Below are positions 12,338-23,973 of a stretch of DNA of 64,000 nt, one piece after another. The DNA is from Guyanagaster necrorhizus (taxonomy: Eukaryota > Basidiomycota > Agaricomycetes > Agaricales > Physalacriaceae), in assembly GCF_019112545.1 (NCBI RefSeq), contig NW_025064931.1:147725-211724 (forward strand). The letters are read 5' to 3'. The notes beneath the pieces are model-generated. The model had not been told where the DNA came from, ran no database searches, and saw only the letters and a list, made by a program, of their open reading frames with translations. The first letter of the stretch is position 1; every line of letters begins with the position of its first letter. A program made the position numbers and the translations under genes.

Positions 12338-13165
12338 CTAAGTGGACACGTCGGAGTTGGTACCGCTGCCTATCTTGGAAGAAGTGTTCCGCTTGCGTGC
12401 ACGGTGGCCTGTAGGATTGGTGACATTGACTACCCAAAAACCTCCTCTCGTGACAGGGTCATTCGGGAGAGGCTTAAGAAGGAGGAAAAGATCAGATGCA
12501 CTCAAGGCATTTTTGAGGGTATCCTGAAAAGCTGCATAAATGTATATACCAGAAGATCATTATTCGTCGACTTACCAGGAGGGCGTTGTCAGTGCGGAAG
12601 TACTCAAAACGGGCCGTGAGCGCACTTCGGATTTGTGCCTGTGTGGCCTTTCCGTCAAGACTGCTGTATATAGCGACAGCTGCAAGGTCCTTTGTTTCAT
12701 ATGATGGTCTAGTATGTCTGACGGACTCATCTACGAGAGAACTAAGGTGGATTAGTGCACCGGGCGGAATTTGTAGTTTTTCTCGGATGAACGGAGCTGG
12801 GTCAGGAAGGTTGTATAACTGAGGGTAGGATGGAGGAGGCAATATAGGGAGACCATAGGGCGCCATAATTCTTCGTGGTGGCAACGGAGGGGCCAAGGAC
12901 GGCGTAGCATTGGCCGTGCCGCCTGGGTAGGCTGCGGGGGGGGTACGCACCATACCCTTGACTCTGGCTCTTTGAAATCATGTTAGCTAAAAAGATCAAC
13001 GCCTTGATCAGGACGAGAGTCGCTCACAGCGGGAAGAGGCACATTTTGTGCATTGGCATACGATTTATTCCTGTAATATGGATGGTGGGCAACGACGGTA
13101 TTGCCGGCATTTTGATGAACAGGGTCATTGTATTTGTTCTGAGGAGCGGGATGATCGGGATACAT
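12338..13165 (-). CDS. Forkhead-like winged-helix protein
   Basis: The two 3' exons are well supported: 12576-12953 and 12338-12523, joined in phase 0 by a 52-nt GTAAGT...TTTTCAG intron. From the ATG at 12953 the protein has 187 residues, with a Pro-rich N-terminus. It then follows forkhead spacing over residues 80-165: RPSYETKDLAAVAIYSS, GKATQAQIRSALTARFEYFR, then after the intron TLKNALSASDLF and GGFWVVN. This mirrors the forkhead pattern PxYSY..LI..AI, LT..IY..I...FPYYR, NSIRHNLSL and GKGxYW. The invariant recognition-helix residues N-S-I-R-H-N are poorly kept, so DNA binding is uncertain. An upstream exon starting at 13165 (MYPDHPAPQNKY) and ending at a GTGAGC donor may belong to it; its junction to the next exon is unresolved. 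It ends in a basic tail (RARKRN). Confidence 0.55.
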
Positions 13166-14516
13166 GATCCTGCAATGTAACCGTGAATCAGTCGCCTCGA
13201 CGGAGGTTACTGACACGTACAGTAACGTCTGTGCAAGCGCGAAAGGAGGCGAAAAGAAGCAGAGAAGAGAGTAGAAGACGAGGAGATGCTGGAGCAGTGT
13301 TGTAAGGCCACTGTTGGGTACATTTCAGCCCCACGTTGAGGCTTTTATAGCAGTGTACCCCAGGAATTGTAGGCGTGCCATACATAGCTATGTTCACGAA
13401 TTGGTTTCTATCCGATATCCGACGATTGGCTCCGGACACGGACTGAACAAAAACATACCCTATGAAGAAGTTGATGAGAAGGACACGAGGCAAAAAATTC
13501 CATATATGGGAGTCAATATTAGCGTCGGTTGGGGTGTGTGTATGCAGCCGAGGAGCCGGGGACAAGATAGGCATATTCTGACTTTCCTAAGAAGGGATTT
13601 TCATTTGAGATCAACTCGATAGCTGGTCCGGTAAGGCCAGAGTGTTGTACAACTCACACAGTACCCTCGGAGGTAAGAAATGTATGCTTAAAGCAGATAC
13701 AGCCTCTATTTTATCCATATGACATAGCAGGAGATACTCGAGCCAAAGCCCACCTCAGGGTTGGGCTGATCTTGGGTAGTTTGCTGGGCTTTAAGCCTGA
13801 CCCAGACATCACCAGCAAAGGTGCGACACGTCAAAAGACGTCAATCTCTGCATAACAGGGGCAACGGTCATAAAGTATCCAAGAATCGCATCGTGTATCT
13901 TTTCATCCAACGAGAATCCTGAGCTTGAGGAGCGAGGATTCCTCGTCCTGACTGTGAGCCGGCCGCTTTGAATGCAATTCCTGGGGAAAATGCCTTCAAA
14001 TTGAAATGAAGAAGAAATTTACTATGATCCATCTTAAGTAGCTTTCTGAGTCTATTGTTTCGTCAAATGTTACGGAAGAAGAAGAAAAGGGCAAGAGATA
14101 CACCAGCCGGCGACGCTCAAGTTCCTTCCCTTGCCAGAGCGTCACACCGACTCGGACGACAGACACTGACTAGTAATGCGATAAACGACGAATTGAAAAA
14201 TTTTCTAGTGTGACTGTGTTTTCTGTCACGCAATTGAAGAGCGATACGTCTCGAATCATTTCTTGCGTTGGTCGTTATGTCAAGCGAATACCACGTCTCT
14301 GGCTTGAGAACCCAGTTGAAAGGTGGCACCAAACACGTGCAAATAACGCGTCTGTGGCGCGAAAACAGCACGTCGCTGGGTAACCTCCTCGAAGCACGTG
14401 AAGCAGTCTTATCGTTATGACTGATTCGAGCTCAAATGTTTATTGGAAGCATTAGAGGAATTCGTCAGGTTAGAACAGGATATTCTTTTTCTAAGAAAGT
14501 GACGCGCGTTTGTAGC
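13166..14516. other. Intergenic, possible 5' part of the forkhead-like gene
   Basis: A GTACGT donor near 13217 and an ATTGCAG acceptor near 13170 on the minus strand suggest a 5' exon in 13218-13330, which I cannot confirm. From 13620 to 14516 I see nothing recognisable. Confidence 0.4.
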
Positions 14517-14719
14517 ACCTAATAGATTATGCTGTTAGCTATAACGTAGACCTCACACAGCGTAGCGATAAGCAGAAACGCGGTGTTGTATTCACTGTAC
14601 CTAATAGATTATGCTGTTAGCTATAACGTAGACTACAGAATACCAATCAGTGACATAAACGAAGTAATATAAGTAGATACTCACCCTCACACAGCGTAGC
14701 GATAAGCAGAAACGCGGTG
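14517..14719 (+). repeat. Two interspersed 35-bp direct repeats (A-B-A-B)
   Basis: Unit A (starts ACCTAATAGATTATGCTGTT) occurs at 14517-14551 and 14599-14633. Unit B (starts CCTCACACAGCGTAGCGATA) occurs at 14551-14585 and 14685-14719. The two copies of each unit are identical by eye. A and B are adjacent in the first pair but 51 bp apart in the second, so this is a tandem duplication with a later insertion or deletion. Confidence 0.85.
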
Positions 14720-14938
14720 AGGGTGCTCGACAGACCGTATTCAATATATATAGTCCATCCCGACATAAAGGGGTATCGAGCTTTGCCGGCGGGATACGAC
14801 GGAGCTCCTGCTTGCTAATCCAACACTTTTTCGACGATCTCGGTGCCGACTACACGAAGCTCGTAAAACCCACGTGAAACGGCGGCGGCTTTGTTTCAAT
14901 AAAAGAATTCTACATCGACTCAGCAAACGATCAAGGAT

Positions 14939-16088
14939 TCACCAGTACAACACTCCGCCATCTATGCGCAAAATATCTCCATTCGCATAATCCGACACGG
15001 CCAGATACACACCAATCATGCCCATCTCAGTCTCACTGAAGGAGACATCAGAGCCCACCTAGCCAAAGAAAACACAACGTATACTCACGTCCCTTTCCTC
15101 CTCGCGGGCACCCACGCCAGGAGCCCAGGTAATGCCTTCGTCTTGACCGACTCCAAAAAACACTGGTGGGTTTTATTGGGATGCAAATGGCCCCGAGGCA
15201 GTCGCCTTCACTCGAATCGGGATATCTCTCACAGCGAAACGGTTTCCAACAGATAGAGTGACGTATTCCTTAGCAGATTTCGTTGCGCGATATGTAAATT
15301 TTTATGGAATCAGGGTGAAGTTCAAAGGGGAAAGGAAGCAACACGTACAGACTAGATTCATGGAGGAATGTATGGTCACTCCTACGCTGCTGATGTTGAT
15401 TACACTTGACGTTCCCTGGGGATTGGCATGCGCCCTTTGACAAGGAGAGATTGGAAGGCCTGAACGACGAAGAATGGTGAGGTGGCATTTGTTTCGAAGA
15501 TATCAGACCGATTTTGTGCCGTTTTGGGCTCGAGGGGATCCGTTGCTGCCATTTTATTCGTGGTAAACTCAGGGTCGCGGAGGGAGCGGGAGAGTCCTTT
15601 GCGAAATGAAAAGCTTAGTATATGCTGATAGAGAAAGAATGGAGCAGACGAACTCGTTGACAAGGATATCGAGCATTCCATCGACTCCTCCGATGTGTTT
15701 GGCACCTGCGTTGATACTTTGTTCGTCTGTCACGTCCATGTGGAGGCTGCCTACGCGTCATAGGAAAGGAATACAAAGGGTGAATGCTGTTACTTACCAG
15801 ACCATGGACCCTTAATACCCATAACAGAAGCAGCGGCTTTCTCTAGTACGTCCAACCTTGGGTCAGTGATGTATACTTTCGCTCCAACCGTAGCAAAAGG
15901 TTTGGCCATGGTTAATCCTCTGCTGAGGCGCCAGTAGGGAGTCTCAATCAAGGACACATAGACCGTTGCATTCCCGTCCCACCTCCAGTGATAAGACCGA
16001 CTCGTCCTAGAGCAACATTGTTATAGCTATGTTATGATCTGCCATGTTCTTGAAACGATGAAATACCTTTCGATATGGTAGCGTTGTC
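14939..16088 (-). pseudogene. Short-chain dehydrogenase/reductase, broken copy 1
   Basis: NAD(P)H-dependent oxidoreductase of the SDR family; the layout resembles RhlG-type reductases. Read on the minus strand, the pieces appear in family order. A cofactor site LITGGGTGM lies near 16000, then AKPFATVGAKVYITDPRLDV, then GSLHMDVTDEQS...DGMLDILVN near 15690. After that come SLRDPEFTTNK...MAATDPLEP...NATSPFFVVQAFQSLL (15460-15590), FAVRDIPIRVKA near 15210 and the end DYANGDILRIDGG before the stop at 14939. It is disabled by a stop after the glycine motif, loss of the NNAG site at an intron-exon junction near 15610, and frameshifts near 15400. It pairs with the other broken copy at 55723-56539, and it may once have modified a terpene scaffold. 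Confidence 0.75.
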
Positions 16089-16893
16089 CTGAAAACGTAT
16101 GAATCAGCCTTATTCAGCAAGGCTGTATGCCGGTTAAGGGGGTAAATATCGATTCCTGACACCTGGTCAGACATCTAGAAACAGGGCTATCGTCAGCCAG
16201 AACGAAGAATCGCATCGCATTAATCCTGTTCCACTTACAAAGAAATATCGGAGGCGTTGAGAGGCAGTTCAGTGCATACGGCACACCAGCTCAACTTGCG
16301 TTTCTTTCATGTGGACCATAATTGTCTCTACGACCGCCAATAGTATCATTGCCAACCCGCCAGTCAGGCAATCATGGCTAAGACTATTCATATATTACGT
16401 TTGTAGTTAAGCATTGAACGCGACTCACCAAAAGTCATTGTGTCAGATTCATCTTCGAGTTCGCGACACGTTACTTTGAGTGCTCTCGCCAGAACAGCTC
16501 CAAAGCCTCAGGCAGGGGCATACGGCACCCTCAAAAGACACGCATCGGCCGAAATGTATGGGAATTAGTTTCACGATAAGATTATAGTGTAGTATAACGT
16601 GGACATAGGATTCTTGTATAAACAATGTGCGTGGTGCGAAGCCAAAGAAATCTGCGAAATGAGTATGATGAGAATGTGCTATACACTGATGAGATACACA
16701 TACCGATACTTGAGGTGTACACCTGAGAAAAGAGCCCGAGACAAAGTAGAACCCAGAAAAGGAGGATGGCCGGTAGCTGAACAGGAAATAGTTGAGGCGA
16801 CCTAGTGAAGATGGAGGCTGGCGATCTGCGAACGATATCCTTCTTCAAGCTGGAAAAATATCTTATACACGTCTGATGCACCATGAACATGGG
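16089..16893. other. Intergenic, no gene seen
   Basis: Small ORFs at 16582-16890 have no family features. The 5' end of the broken SDR may extend slightly into this stretch. Confidence 0.45.
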
Positions 16894-18845
16894 TCACGTA
16901 GAAGAGGCATAGACAGGGCGCACCAGAGTCTTCACCCAATTTTTCGCACACCAGGGCCTTTCCTCTCTCAAGGTTAGCCAACGCTTGTTGGAGAAGCTAC
17001 ATGTCCTGAAGGCAGATATCCTCTTGGTTGCTTTGGCGCTATTGCTTGACGGTGGGCTCTCCAATCTTACGGATGGGCACCTGCTTGTTTGATACGTTCT
17101 TCGGATTCGACGCTTGCCATAGCGTCGAGGCTCAGTAGAAAGAAAAGAGGGTAATATTGAAGCTCGAATTGACCCGATATCTTCTATCCAAACCGTGATA
17201 AGTATCCGCTGGCAGAGATGCAGCCAAGTGAAACCTACGGCACCCCATTGCTCTATCGTGTCTAGTGATTGTACTCCGATTTTGAAGGTGCCGGCGTCTT
17301 TGCTCATGTAGTGGAGCCAAGCGTCGCCCGTCTCATAGAGGTAAGAGTTAAGAAAGTCTACCACAGCTCGAACATCCGCCGTACTGTGTGTAGAAACGAA
17401 CAAGAGATGATGAGACCAATAAAGGCACGCATATTTCAAAATCCCTTCCTCACTATAGGTGATCGAGGCAGCAGCCCAAGACAATGCGTCGTTCATGAGA
17501 TTGAGAAGACGGAAAAATATGGAACGGTGATTATGAGAGGGTCGAACTCGAAGACGCGAAACAAAAAATTTTGTGTGTATGCACTTTCGGCTGTTCATGC
17601 ACTATTCCCCTTCGCATTTGTTTGAACAGCCTGTGTTCGACGGGATAAAGCCTCTGAAAGAAGAGTGGAAGAGATGGACAAAGTCATGACCGTTTGAAGG
17701 AATGACCAGGACAGAATGAAAGCGAGAAAGCATTCCTTCAACATGGTTTCGGGCCGTTCCTAATAAAAGACAGATATTAGGCTGTATCATAGGCTGCTGT
17801 AAGAGAATGATGGTGCCTAAAACCGTCCGAAGATTGTTGACCTTTGAATCAGGAAGATCTTTGATAGCAGCGGATATGGTCCTTCGATATAGATGGTCTA
17901 AGCCATATTCCCCCTCATTATGACTCTCAGAGACACTGGCGATCTGAGTCAATTGTTCCGCCCTGTCTCCTGGAGACTCGATGAATCTGCATACGTTTGT
18001 TGCAAATATGAATAATCCAGCAGATTTCTCGACAAGTTGATCTACAAGATGTTCTGGAGGCCAACTGTTTCTCGTCGCCGACTCTCCAGAGATGGGGGGA
18101 CTCGGAACCGAGGTGAGCAGTTTGGCGTGAAGGTACATCTGTATGTCAGCGTCGACTACATGTCCGTCTATGCGATGCAGGATGATATCTTTCCATCGAG
18201 CACTTGGAACCGACTGGAAAGCCTCACGTTCAGGGATTTCGGGGCGGCTTGTTGTCAATATTTTCAAGCCTCGAAAGTCATGCCGGTCATGAGGGAGGGA
18301 TAGAAAACCCAGAATCAGCTCACGGCTAGCGATCGCATCCGTACGTTCATCCAATGCATCAACAATAAGTAAGAGAGGGTCGGAGCGACGGTTTATGGTC
18401 AACAGTGGTTTGATTACCAGCCTTTCCAATTGCTGAGACGGCGTTTCCTTATCAATGCCGTCCCAGTGCCGCACAACAGAAACAAGCTCTTGACGAAATG
18501 CAATATCGAGTTCAGAGAGGTGGAAAGCAATAGTAGGAACGACAAGTCCAGCGTCCTTTTGTTGCGAATCATTCCTAGAGCAAAAGAAACTTCCTCCAAG
18601 GATGCCCTTGTCTGCGGCCCAATGCGCGACGCTCCTTGCTATGGTACTTTTTCCCGCACCCAGACATTGTTCAGCCAACAAACGCAGCGCGTATCGACAT
18701 CGTCCCGGATCCAGGTCACAATATCCTCCAAATCCGCAGTTCGGGTACCTTCTAAGCAGTCGCCTGGGGCTCCAACCTGGGAACGGGGAATAATATTGAT
18801 GATTAACGAAGGTACTGGTGTTTTGTTAGGACATGTCGGCATCAA
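16894..18845 (-). pseudogene. NACHT-domain (NLR-like STAND) protein, broken
   Basis: Fungal NLR-like NTPase. The minus strand encodes the usual segment before the domain (CLEGTRTADLEDIVTWIRDD, 18700-18760), then Walker A (GAGKSTIARS), Walker B (LLLIVDALDE, residues 103-112 of the 17602-18681 frame) and a sensor (ILTTSRPE). It continues through the helical region to HLFHSSFRGFIP. After a stop at 17602-17604 the same frame goes on with NLMNDALSWAA and LKYACLYWSHHL, which is the normal continuation of this family. Two lesions are therefore clear: a one-base deletion near 18660, inside the Walker A segment, and the in-frame TAG. No WD40, ankyrin or TPR repeats follow. The N-terminus upstream of 18845 is not recognisable. 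Intact relatives are thought to act in non-self recognition and regulated cell death. Confidence 0.8.
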
Positions 18846-20299
18846 GGCGCAGCGGACGCATCGTCTGTATGAATGTTCTGACCGGGGTTGGTGAGCTATA
18901 TCAGGTTTCTCAGAGTGTTAGGCTCACCGAGGTATTGACTTCGACACGAAGTACAGATCCAGTCTGCCATCTGTCAGTGACTTACACGTGCAAGATCGGG
19001 GTTTCTACACACCAAACATCTGTCCAACAAAGACCTCAGCTGCCGGAAGATACCAACTATAGCCTGCTTGTCTTCCGACGAATAGAGAAGCCCATCGACA
19101 AGAGTGCTGTTTTGAAGGTTCGGCAGATGCTTTGTATTGATGCAAGGCCGCTAGTTGGTAATGAGCTTCCGGAAGAATAAAAGACGTTGAGCAGACGACG
19201 AACTTCTGAAATCCTTCAAAATGTTCTCTCGACGCCGGGGGGGATCGCAACTTTCCTGCCTGGAAGGTAAAAGGCGATAGAAGATAGTCAAGCTTTTCAA
19301 TCATGTTGAGAATTTCTTGAAGATCTTGGTTGCTTTGACCAGTTTCCTAGCATTAGATGTCAGTGCCATCGACAACGAGATCATCAAGGGTAATCGACCT
19401 GCCTGAATCATGTCGACGATCGCAACAAGGACCCCCACGGCGTCCTTTAGGCCCGGAACTGGAATACCTTCCAGTCTTCTCGAAAATCTTCAAGGATGCA
19501 CAAATGCTTGCAGTAGTGTGCGGCGCGGCTGTGGAATCATATCTCCATGCCGCCGCCTATCGATAAAGACAAGAAATGACTGAATTCTCTCTGTTTCGAT
19601 GGACGTTGTCAATCGCATTAATACGCCCACTGGCAATTAAGATACAGGAACAGAGTGAACAGGTACTGCGACATCAGCAGAGGCCGTTGCACTTTTGGAA
19701 CGTGGGAATAATATTTGAGGGATCAGATGTTTCAAAAGTGGGCGTCGTTCTCTCTCAGGCATCGATGGCATCGCGCTAGCCCATCACACAGAGAGAGCTG
19801 TAAGGCTCAGTGGGGAAGACCAGCGGACGCTTTAGAGAGGGCGATGATGAGCTGGTTTGGGTACAAGTGTCAGACTCGTACCTGAAATCATTCCCCGTCA
19901 CGAAGTTTGATGAATAGAATAGGGTCATCGAGTAGCGCCCGGCCCGAGCTACCTGAAGATTGCATCTTTCAAACAAAATAGTAACACTGAGTAAATGTGA
20001 TGATATGACGAGTCCAAGAATGTGACCAAATATGATTGGGGAATGCCTGAAACCAGTGAGCTTGATTGTTCAAGGAACGAGCATTTGATAACACTAAGCC
20101 TCATTTGTTCGGAGAATGACGAGGCACAACGAGATAGTCGGCAGGCGCTTCTTGACAAGAAACCGAAATGACTGAAGGGGGTAGACGGAACGCTATGTAG
20201 CATAAACATTCCTCATATAGAAGTCCAATCCCTGTACCCAGTTTGTAGCGAGGAACAGGCTGTAAAGGAATACGTTGTGTAAGGCAGGGTGACGAAAGA
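18846..20299. other. Intergenic, possible remnant of the NACHT gene 5' part
   Basis: Minus-strand ORFs such as 19005-19304 could be decayed N-terminal exons of the NACHT gene, but no motif supports this. 19360-20299 contains nothing I recognise. Confidence 0.4.
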
Positions 20300-21300
20300 A
20301 GGTTTCATTTGAAAACTCACAATGACATGACAGCGGCTGCTTCATCCGGCATCCTTCCGCGAAGAAAGAAAGACTAAGGAATTTCCATGCGAACAGGATT
20401 GTTGATCGTAGCCCAGCGCCAGATACCTAACGCGCCTTTCTGTCAGCATTATCTGGGTTGGCACCTAGGAGCAAATCGCCTTCATCTATTCGCTCTGAGC
20501 AAGCCTTCTGCCATGACGGAGCTGTTATACCCGTTGCCTGCCTTCTTATTATTCAAAAGCATATTTACGAGGCGAGGAAAACACAGACCTTTGCACCCCT
20601 CGCAAGTCACCGTGGAAGGACAGCACTAAGTTTTGCGTCGTCTGACTTGCGATTGCATTTGGTGCCCAACTTCTCTATCACTGCGTTATGATCAGTTCAG
20701 CAACGCGAGTAACACCCAACGACTGTTCCGACCACGCTGTTGCGATGCAAATGGAACTGGCACTGGAATACAGTTGGTTTTCGTTGCCGTGAGAGCAGTA
20801 AGTCCCTCCCTGGAGGTGCTGGCAGCCTACATCCCCACCTCAGTCGATTTCATGGACAAGGAAAGGGTGTTGCATAATAATACCGAACATATAAGCACCG
20901 AGCCGAATTAAACATTCTCAGAGGTAAACGTGCTTTTTTGGATAGGACCGGAGCCTATCATTTCTGTGTCAAAATAGTATGTACGAGGCCAGCAAGAGAG
21001 ACGAACCTCGGTACCACAGATTCCCAGTGAAAAAAGTAGCATTATCCATGCTGTACCATCTGTATTTCATGTGTTGCGCACAGAGTCCTTCGCCCGTTTC
21101 TAACACCTATGCAATACTGATAGGGAACAACTTGAAGAGGTTGCCATTCGGCCTGAGGCCTCCTGGAACAATAACGAAAAGATCTGAGGAGGCAACGCTG
21201 CATCTGAATGTCAAGAATAAATGTAACGCAAGGAGAGTTGAGGTGGTCGTCATGAAAGGGCGTTATTTGTTCGTTTAGCCCAGTCGCTTTCCTTGACTCT
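20300..21300 (-). pseudogene. Decayed copy of the FabG-like SDR
   Basis: Stretches align at the DNA level with the intact SDR locus at 43193-44328 and its 5' flank. Positions 20315-20365 (ATGACAGCGGCTGCTTCATC...) match the exon 5 end at 43312-43362 (ATGGCGGCGGCAGCTTCATC). Positions 20395-20450 match 43400-43445, including the ATACCTAACGC / ACACCTAACGC stretch. The upstream flank at about 21190-21300 matches 44690-44820. The middle part has decayed past recognition. Orientation is the same, so this is a duplicated segment and not a separate SDR type. Confidence 0.6.
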
Positions 21301-21330
21301 GCCACTGACCATCATCTGCCAGCGGCGCTA
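21190..21330. repeat. Duplicated flank, pairs with 44690-44830
   Basis: GCAACGCTGCATCTGAATGT here and GCAACGCTGCATTTGAACGT near 44692 begin about 130 bp of alignable sequence, including GAGAGTTGAGGT and CTTTCCTTGACTCTGCCACT (CTTTCCTCGACTCCGCCACT in the other copy). Confidence 0.75.
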
Positions 21331-21404
21331 ACTTATCTCGCGGCAGTAGCTCTGTTGGGAAATCTGATCTGATAACTGGCTTCTGAAAAGTACTGATCCA
21401 GTCG

Positions 21405-21920
21405 AGACAGGCGGATGTTGCACCCAAATGAAATGCTAAGCGTCCAATTCCTTGAAAGCGTTGCGCACTTCGACGTACAGCTGTAAGATATACAGGACTG
21501 TCTCATACACTCGAATGCATTGAGAGACTCCTTGGCTCACTGCAAGCATGAGCTATTGGCGATATCAGATTACCAGTTTCCCCGTTACGTTCCTTCTTGT
21601 AAAATGAGAGAATGTCATTAGAAAAGCTAATGAAATCTCGCATACAAGGAAGAGCTCGGATGTATAGGTCGTACGGTAGTTCGCGGAGGGAAGGTGAATA
21701 TGCTTCTGCTATTCCTGGATATCAAGATCGTCGAGATAGTGGTACGCAGGAACGGTGGTATGGGGTCCGACCATCAAGGAAGGTCCAAGTACATCCATAG
21801 AGTCTCCTCGACGCTCTGCCTCCATGAGACAAAGCGTTTCGACGTCGGGTCGGATACTGGAGGTAGGTTGGAGGTGTGGGAGCGATTTATGAAAGATCGT
21901 AGAGTGTGACGAATTTCTTG
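21405..21920 (-). pseudogene. Terpene synthase relic with internal deletion
   Basis: The minus strand starts with a TS5-like exon: HTLRSFINRSHTSNLPPVSD, then after a frame change LCLMEAERRGDSMDVLGPSL and AYHYLDDLDI near 21715. It jumps straight to IAEAYSP...RELPYDLYIRALPCMRDF and the NSE motif NDILSFYKKE near 21570-21600. It ends with LAFHLGAT near 21415. The end of the 321-nt exon, the whole 168-nt exon and both introns are missing, so the Asp-rich motif is gone. Further frame changes lie downstream of the NSE motif. It groups with TS5. Confidence 0.8.
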
Positions 21921-22704
21921 AGAGGCGACCTTCGGTTTCTGTTCTCATGAGTTGAAACCTAGAAGCATTCCACTGAATGACTGAAACACAGATATGAGCA
22001 CACACGAAAATATTGATTAATGGAACGAACGGGTCTGTATGGAAGAAACCATACGAGCGGGACTTGAAAGAGTGGACGTCCGCGCAGGAAGAACTCCGAG
22101 ATGCAACACAGGGCAGCACCGTTAGCCCAAGCACACATATCACTAGTTCTCCTCCGATGTCATTCCATTTACTTCATAACATTGATTCTATTACCTATAC
22201 ATTGGTGTACAGAATATGTAGTTAAATAGGTAGCAAAATTTTGATGACCCTAATGTGTTTGCGAGCGTTCCCTGCTGATATCCGAGTGAACAGCTGGAGA
22301 ATTACTGTTTATCTCAACAGGCAGGTGTTATTTAAGCCGCTGTTTAGGTCACCGACGCAAGGTCCTATCACAGACGGAATTGCTGGTCCCTACGACGCTT
22401 ATATCATGTGCACTTGTAGACATTCTCATCATCTTCGAATGATGGTTCGACGATCACCGATCAGTACTCAGTGCTAGTAACATCTCTGCCCAAGCTTCCG
22501 CTGTATTCGTGCCTTGATTCTGCCAACTAAAGGTTGGCTCGGTTCATACACTTCAGCTCTGGCATGCTTTAACCTCCTGGAGCTTAAGGCTTGTCGAAAT
22601 CAAATGCTAGTTATGCTTCTAAATTGAGTACTTGAGATTCAAAGGATACCGTATGTAGCTCTACATTAAATTAATTATAGTTAATAAATTACAGGGGAAA
22701 CCAA
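21921..22704. other. Intergenic, no gene seen
   Basis: No ORF with recognisable content. This is the 3' side of TS3, and no terminator-like structure stands out. Confidence 0.45.
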
Positions 22705-23884
22705 TTATAGTCCCAGCTCGCTAAGTCTATACCTCGTCATGCCCAAATGAAGAGCCAGATACCCGTCTGTGAAATCCGTAAAGGCCTCGTACGCTTCTTT
22801 GTGAGGCGACAAGATGCGCAAGGCCCTCTCGTAAGATTCAAGGCACTGCGTCACCACGTAGCGAAGAACCTGATTCTTAGGCGCACCACGAGCTTGAGCT
22901 AGAAGCGATATGAAATTGTTGGTATCACCGCTGCACTCCTCCTTGTAGAATGAGAGGATGTCGTTCGCGAAGTCGATGAAATCACGCATGGAAGGGAGAG
23001 CTTGGATATATAGGTGGAATGGGAGGTTCCCGGGGAAAATGAACATTGCGAAGGCTTCTGCCAGCCCGCATTGTTCGCGAAGGAATATGGCATATTCTTC
23101 AACTCGTTGCGTCTGTGAAAATATCAATCAGTGACATGAATGATTTCATCAGTTTAAGGTACCGACCGACTCGTTCTTGCTCTGGACTTCTAAGATTAGC
23201 CCAGTAATGAACTTTAGGGCGGAGTGGACGATGAAGTCGGCAGTGACTCTGCCAAAGTATTGAGAGCTTTCAGTCAAAAGGTCTGCCAAGTCGTTCAAAA
23301 TCTTGCTCGACTGCTTTTCTGACGATGTGAAGCGCTGCATGGTATGATCAGTGTTTGAAACGAAACCAATATGATGATCGCGATGTTACCCTTGTGAAAT
23401 CAGGAACTCCACCCAAAACGTCGGAATCGTTGGGATAAACGTCGTCGAGGTATATCAGAAACATGCAGAAGAATGCGATGAACACTTTGACGTTGGTATC
23501 GTCAATATAGTGGTACGCAGAAACGGTGATGTTCAGTCCAAGTGTTAAATAAGGCCTGAGGACCTCAATGGAGTATCCACGACGCTCGGCCTCTACGAGG
23601 CAGCGAGCTTCGAGTGTTGACTCCCATATAGATGGCAAGTCGGTGGTGTCAAAATGTTGCAGGAAAGCACGTATAGTGTCTCCAATGTCTTGGGCAGAGC
23701 TCTTCGGTTTCTGTTAAAAATATCAGAAGACGACATCTATCTAAGGATGGATCTACTTACGCGAATCTTTAGACGGCCTGGGCATACATAAATTCCGGCT
23801 CCATTAAAGAGAAGAAATAAGCTTACCGGCCAGACTAGAAACGCTGTGGATCGAGGATGGGCGGGTTGCAGTTGATAATGTCAT
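22705..23884 (-). CDS. TRI5-like sesquiterpene synthase TS3
   Basis: Predicted farnesyl-diphosphate cyclase, 323 residues, no internal stops. Minus-strand exons are 23827-23884, 23761-23777 (17-nt microexon), 23390-23710, 23167-23334 and 22705-23112; lengths 58+17+321+168+408 keep the frame. The start MTLSTATRP matches the TS4 start MTLSTSTRP. The Asp-rich motif is LDDVYPNDSD (DD at 114-115), the NSE motif NDILSFYKEE starts at residue 238, and the basic motif is TRYRL at the C-terminus. The donor of the last intron reads GTCGGT, weaker than the GTGAGT of its relatives; a competing GTACCT four bases on would break the frame. The Pro before this junction, present in TS1, TS2 and TS4, is Ser here. 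A TATA box lies upstream. It is the closest relative of TS4, on the opposite strand about 9.4 kb away. Confidence 0.9.
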
Positions 23885-23962
23885 CTCTGGATTGTGAGGA
23901 TAGAAGTACCTGTGAGATGGGTCCTGAGGATTTAGAAGTGGGGGGTTGAAGTATTCTAGGCA

Positions 23963-23973
23963 GCCTTATATAC
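23963..23973 (-). promoter_or_regulatory. TATA box of TS3
   Basis: The minus strand reads GGTATATAAGG about 80-85 nt before the TS3 ATG, close in sequence and distance to the TS4 box. Confidence 0.6.
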
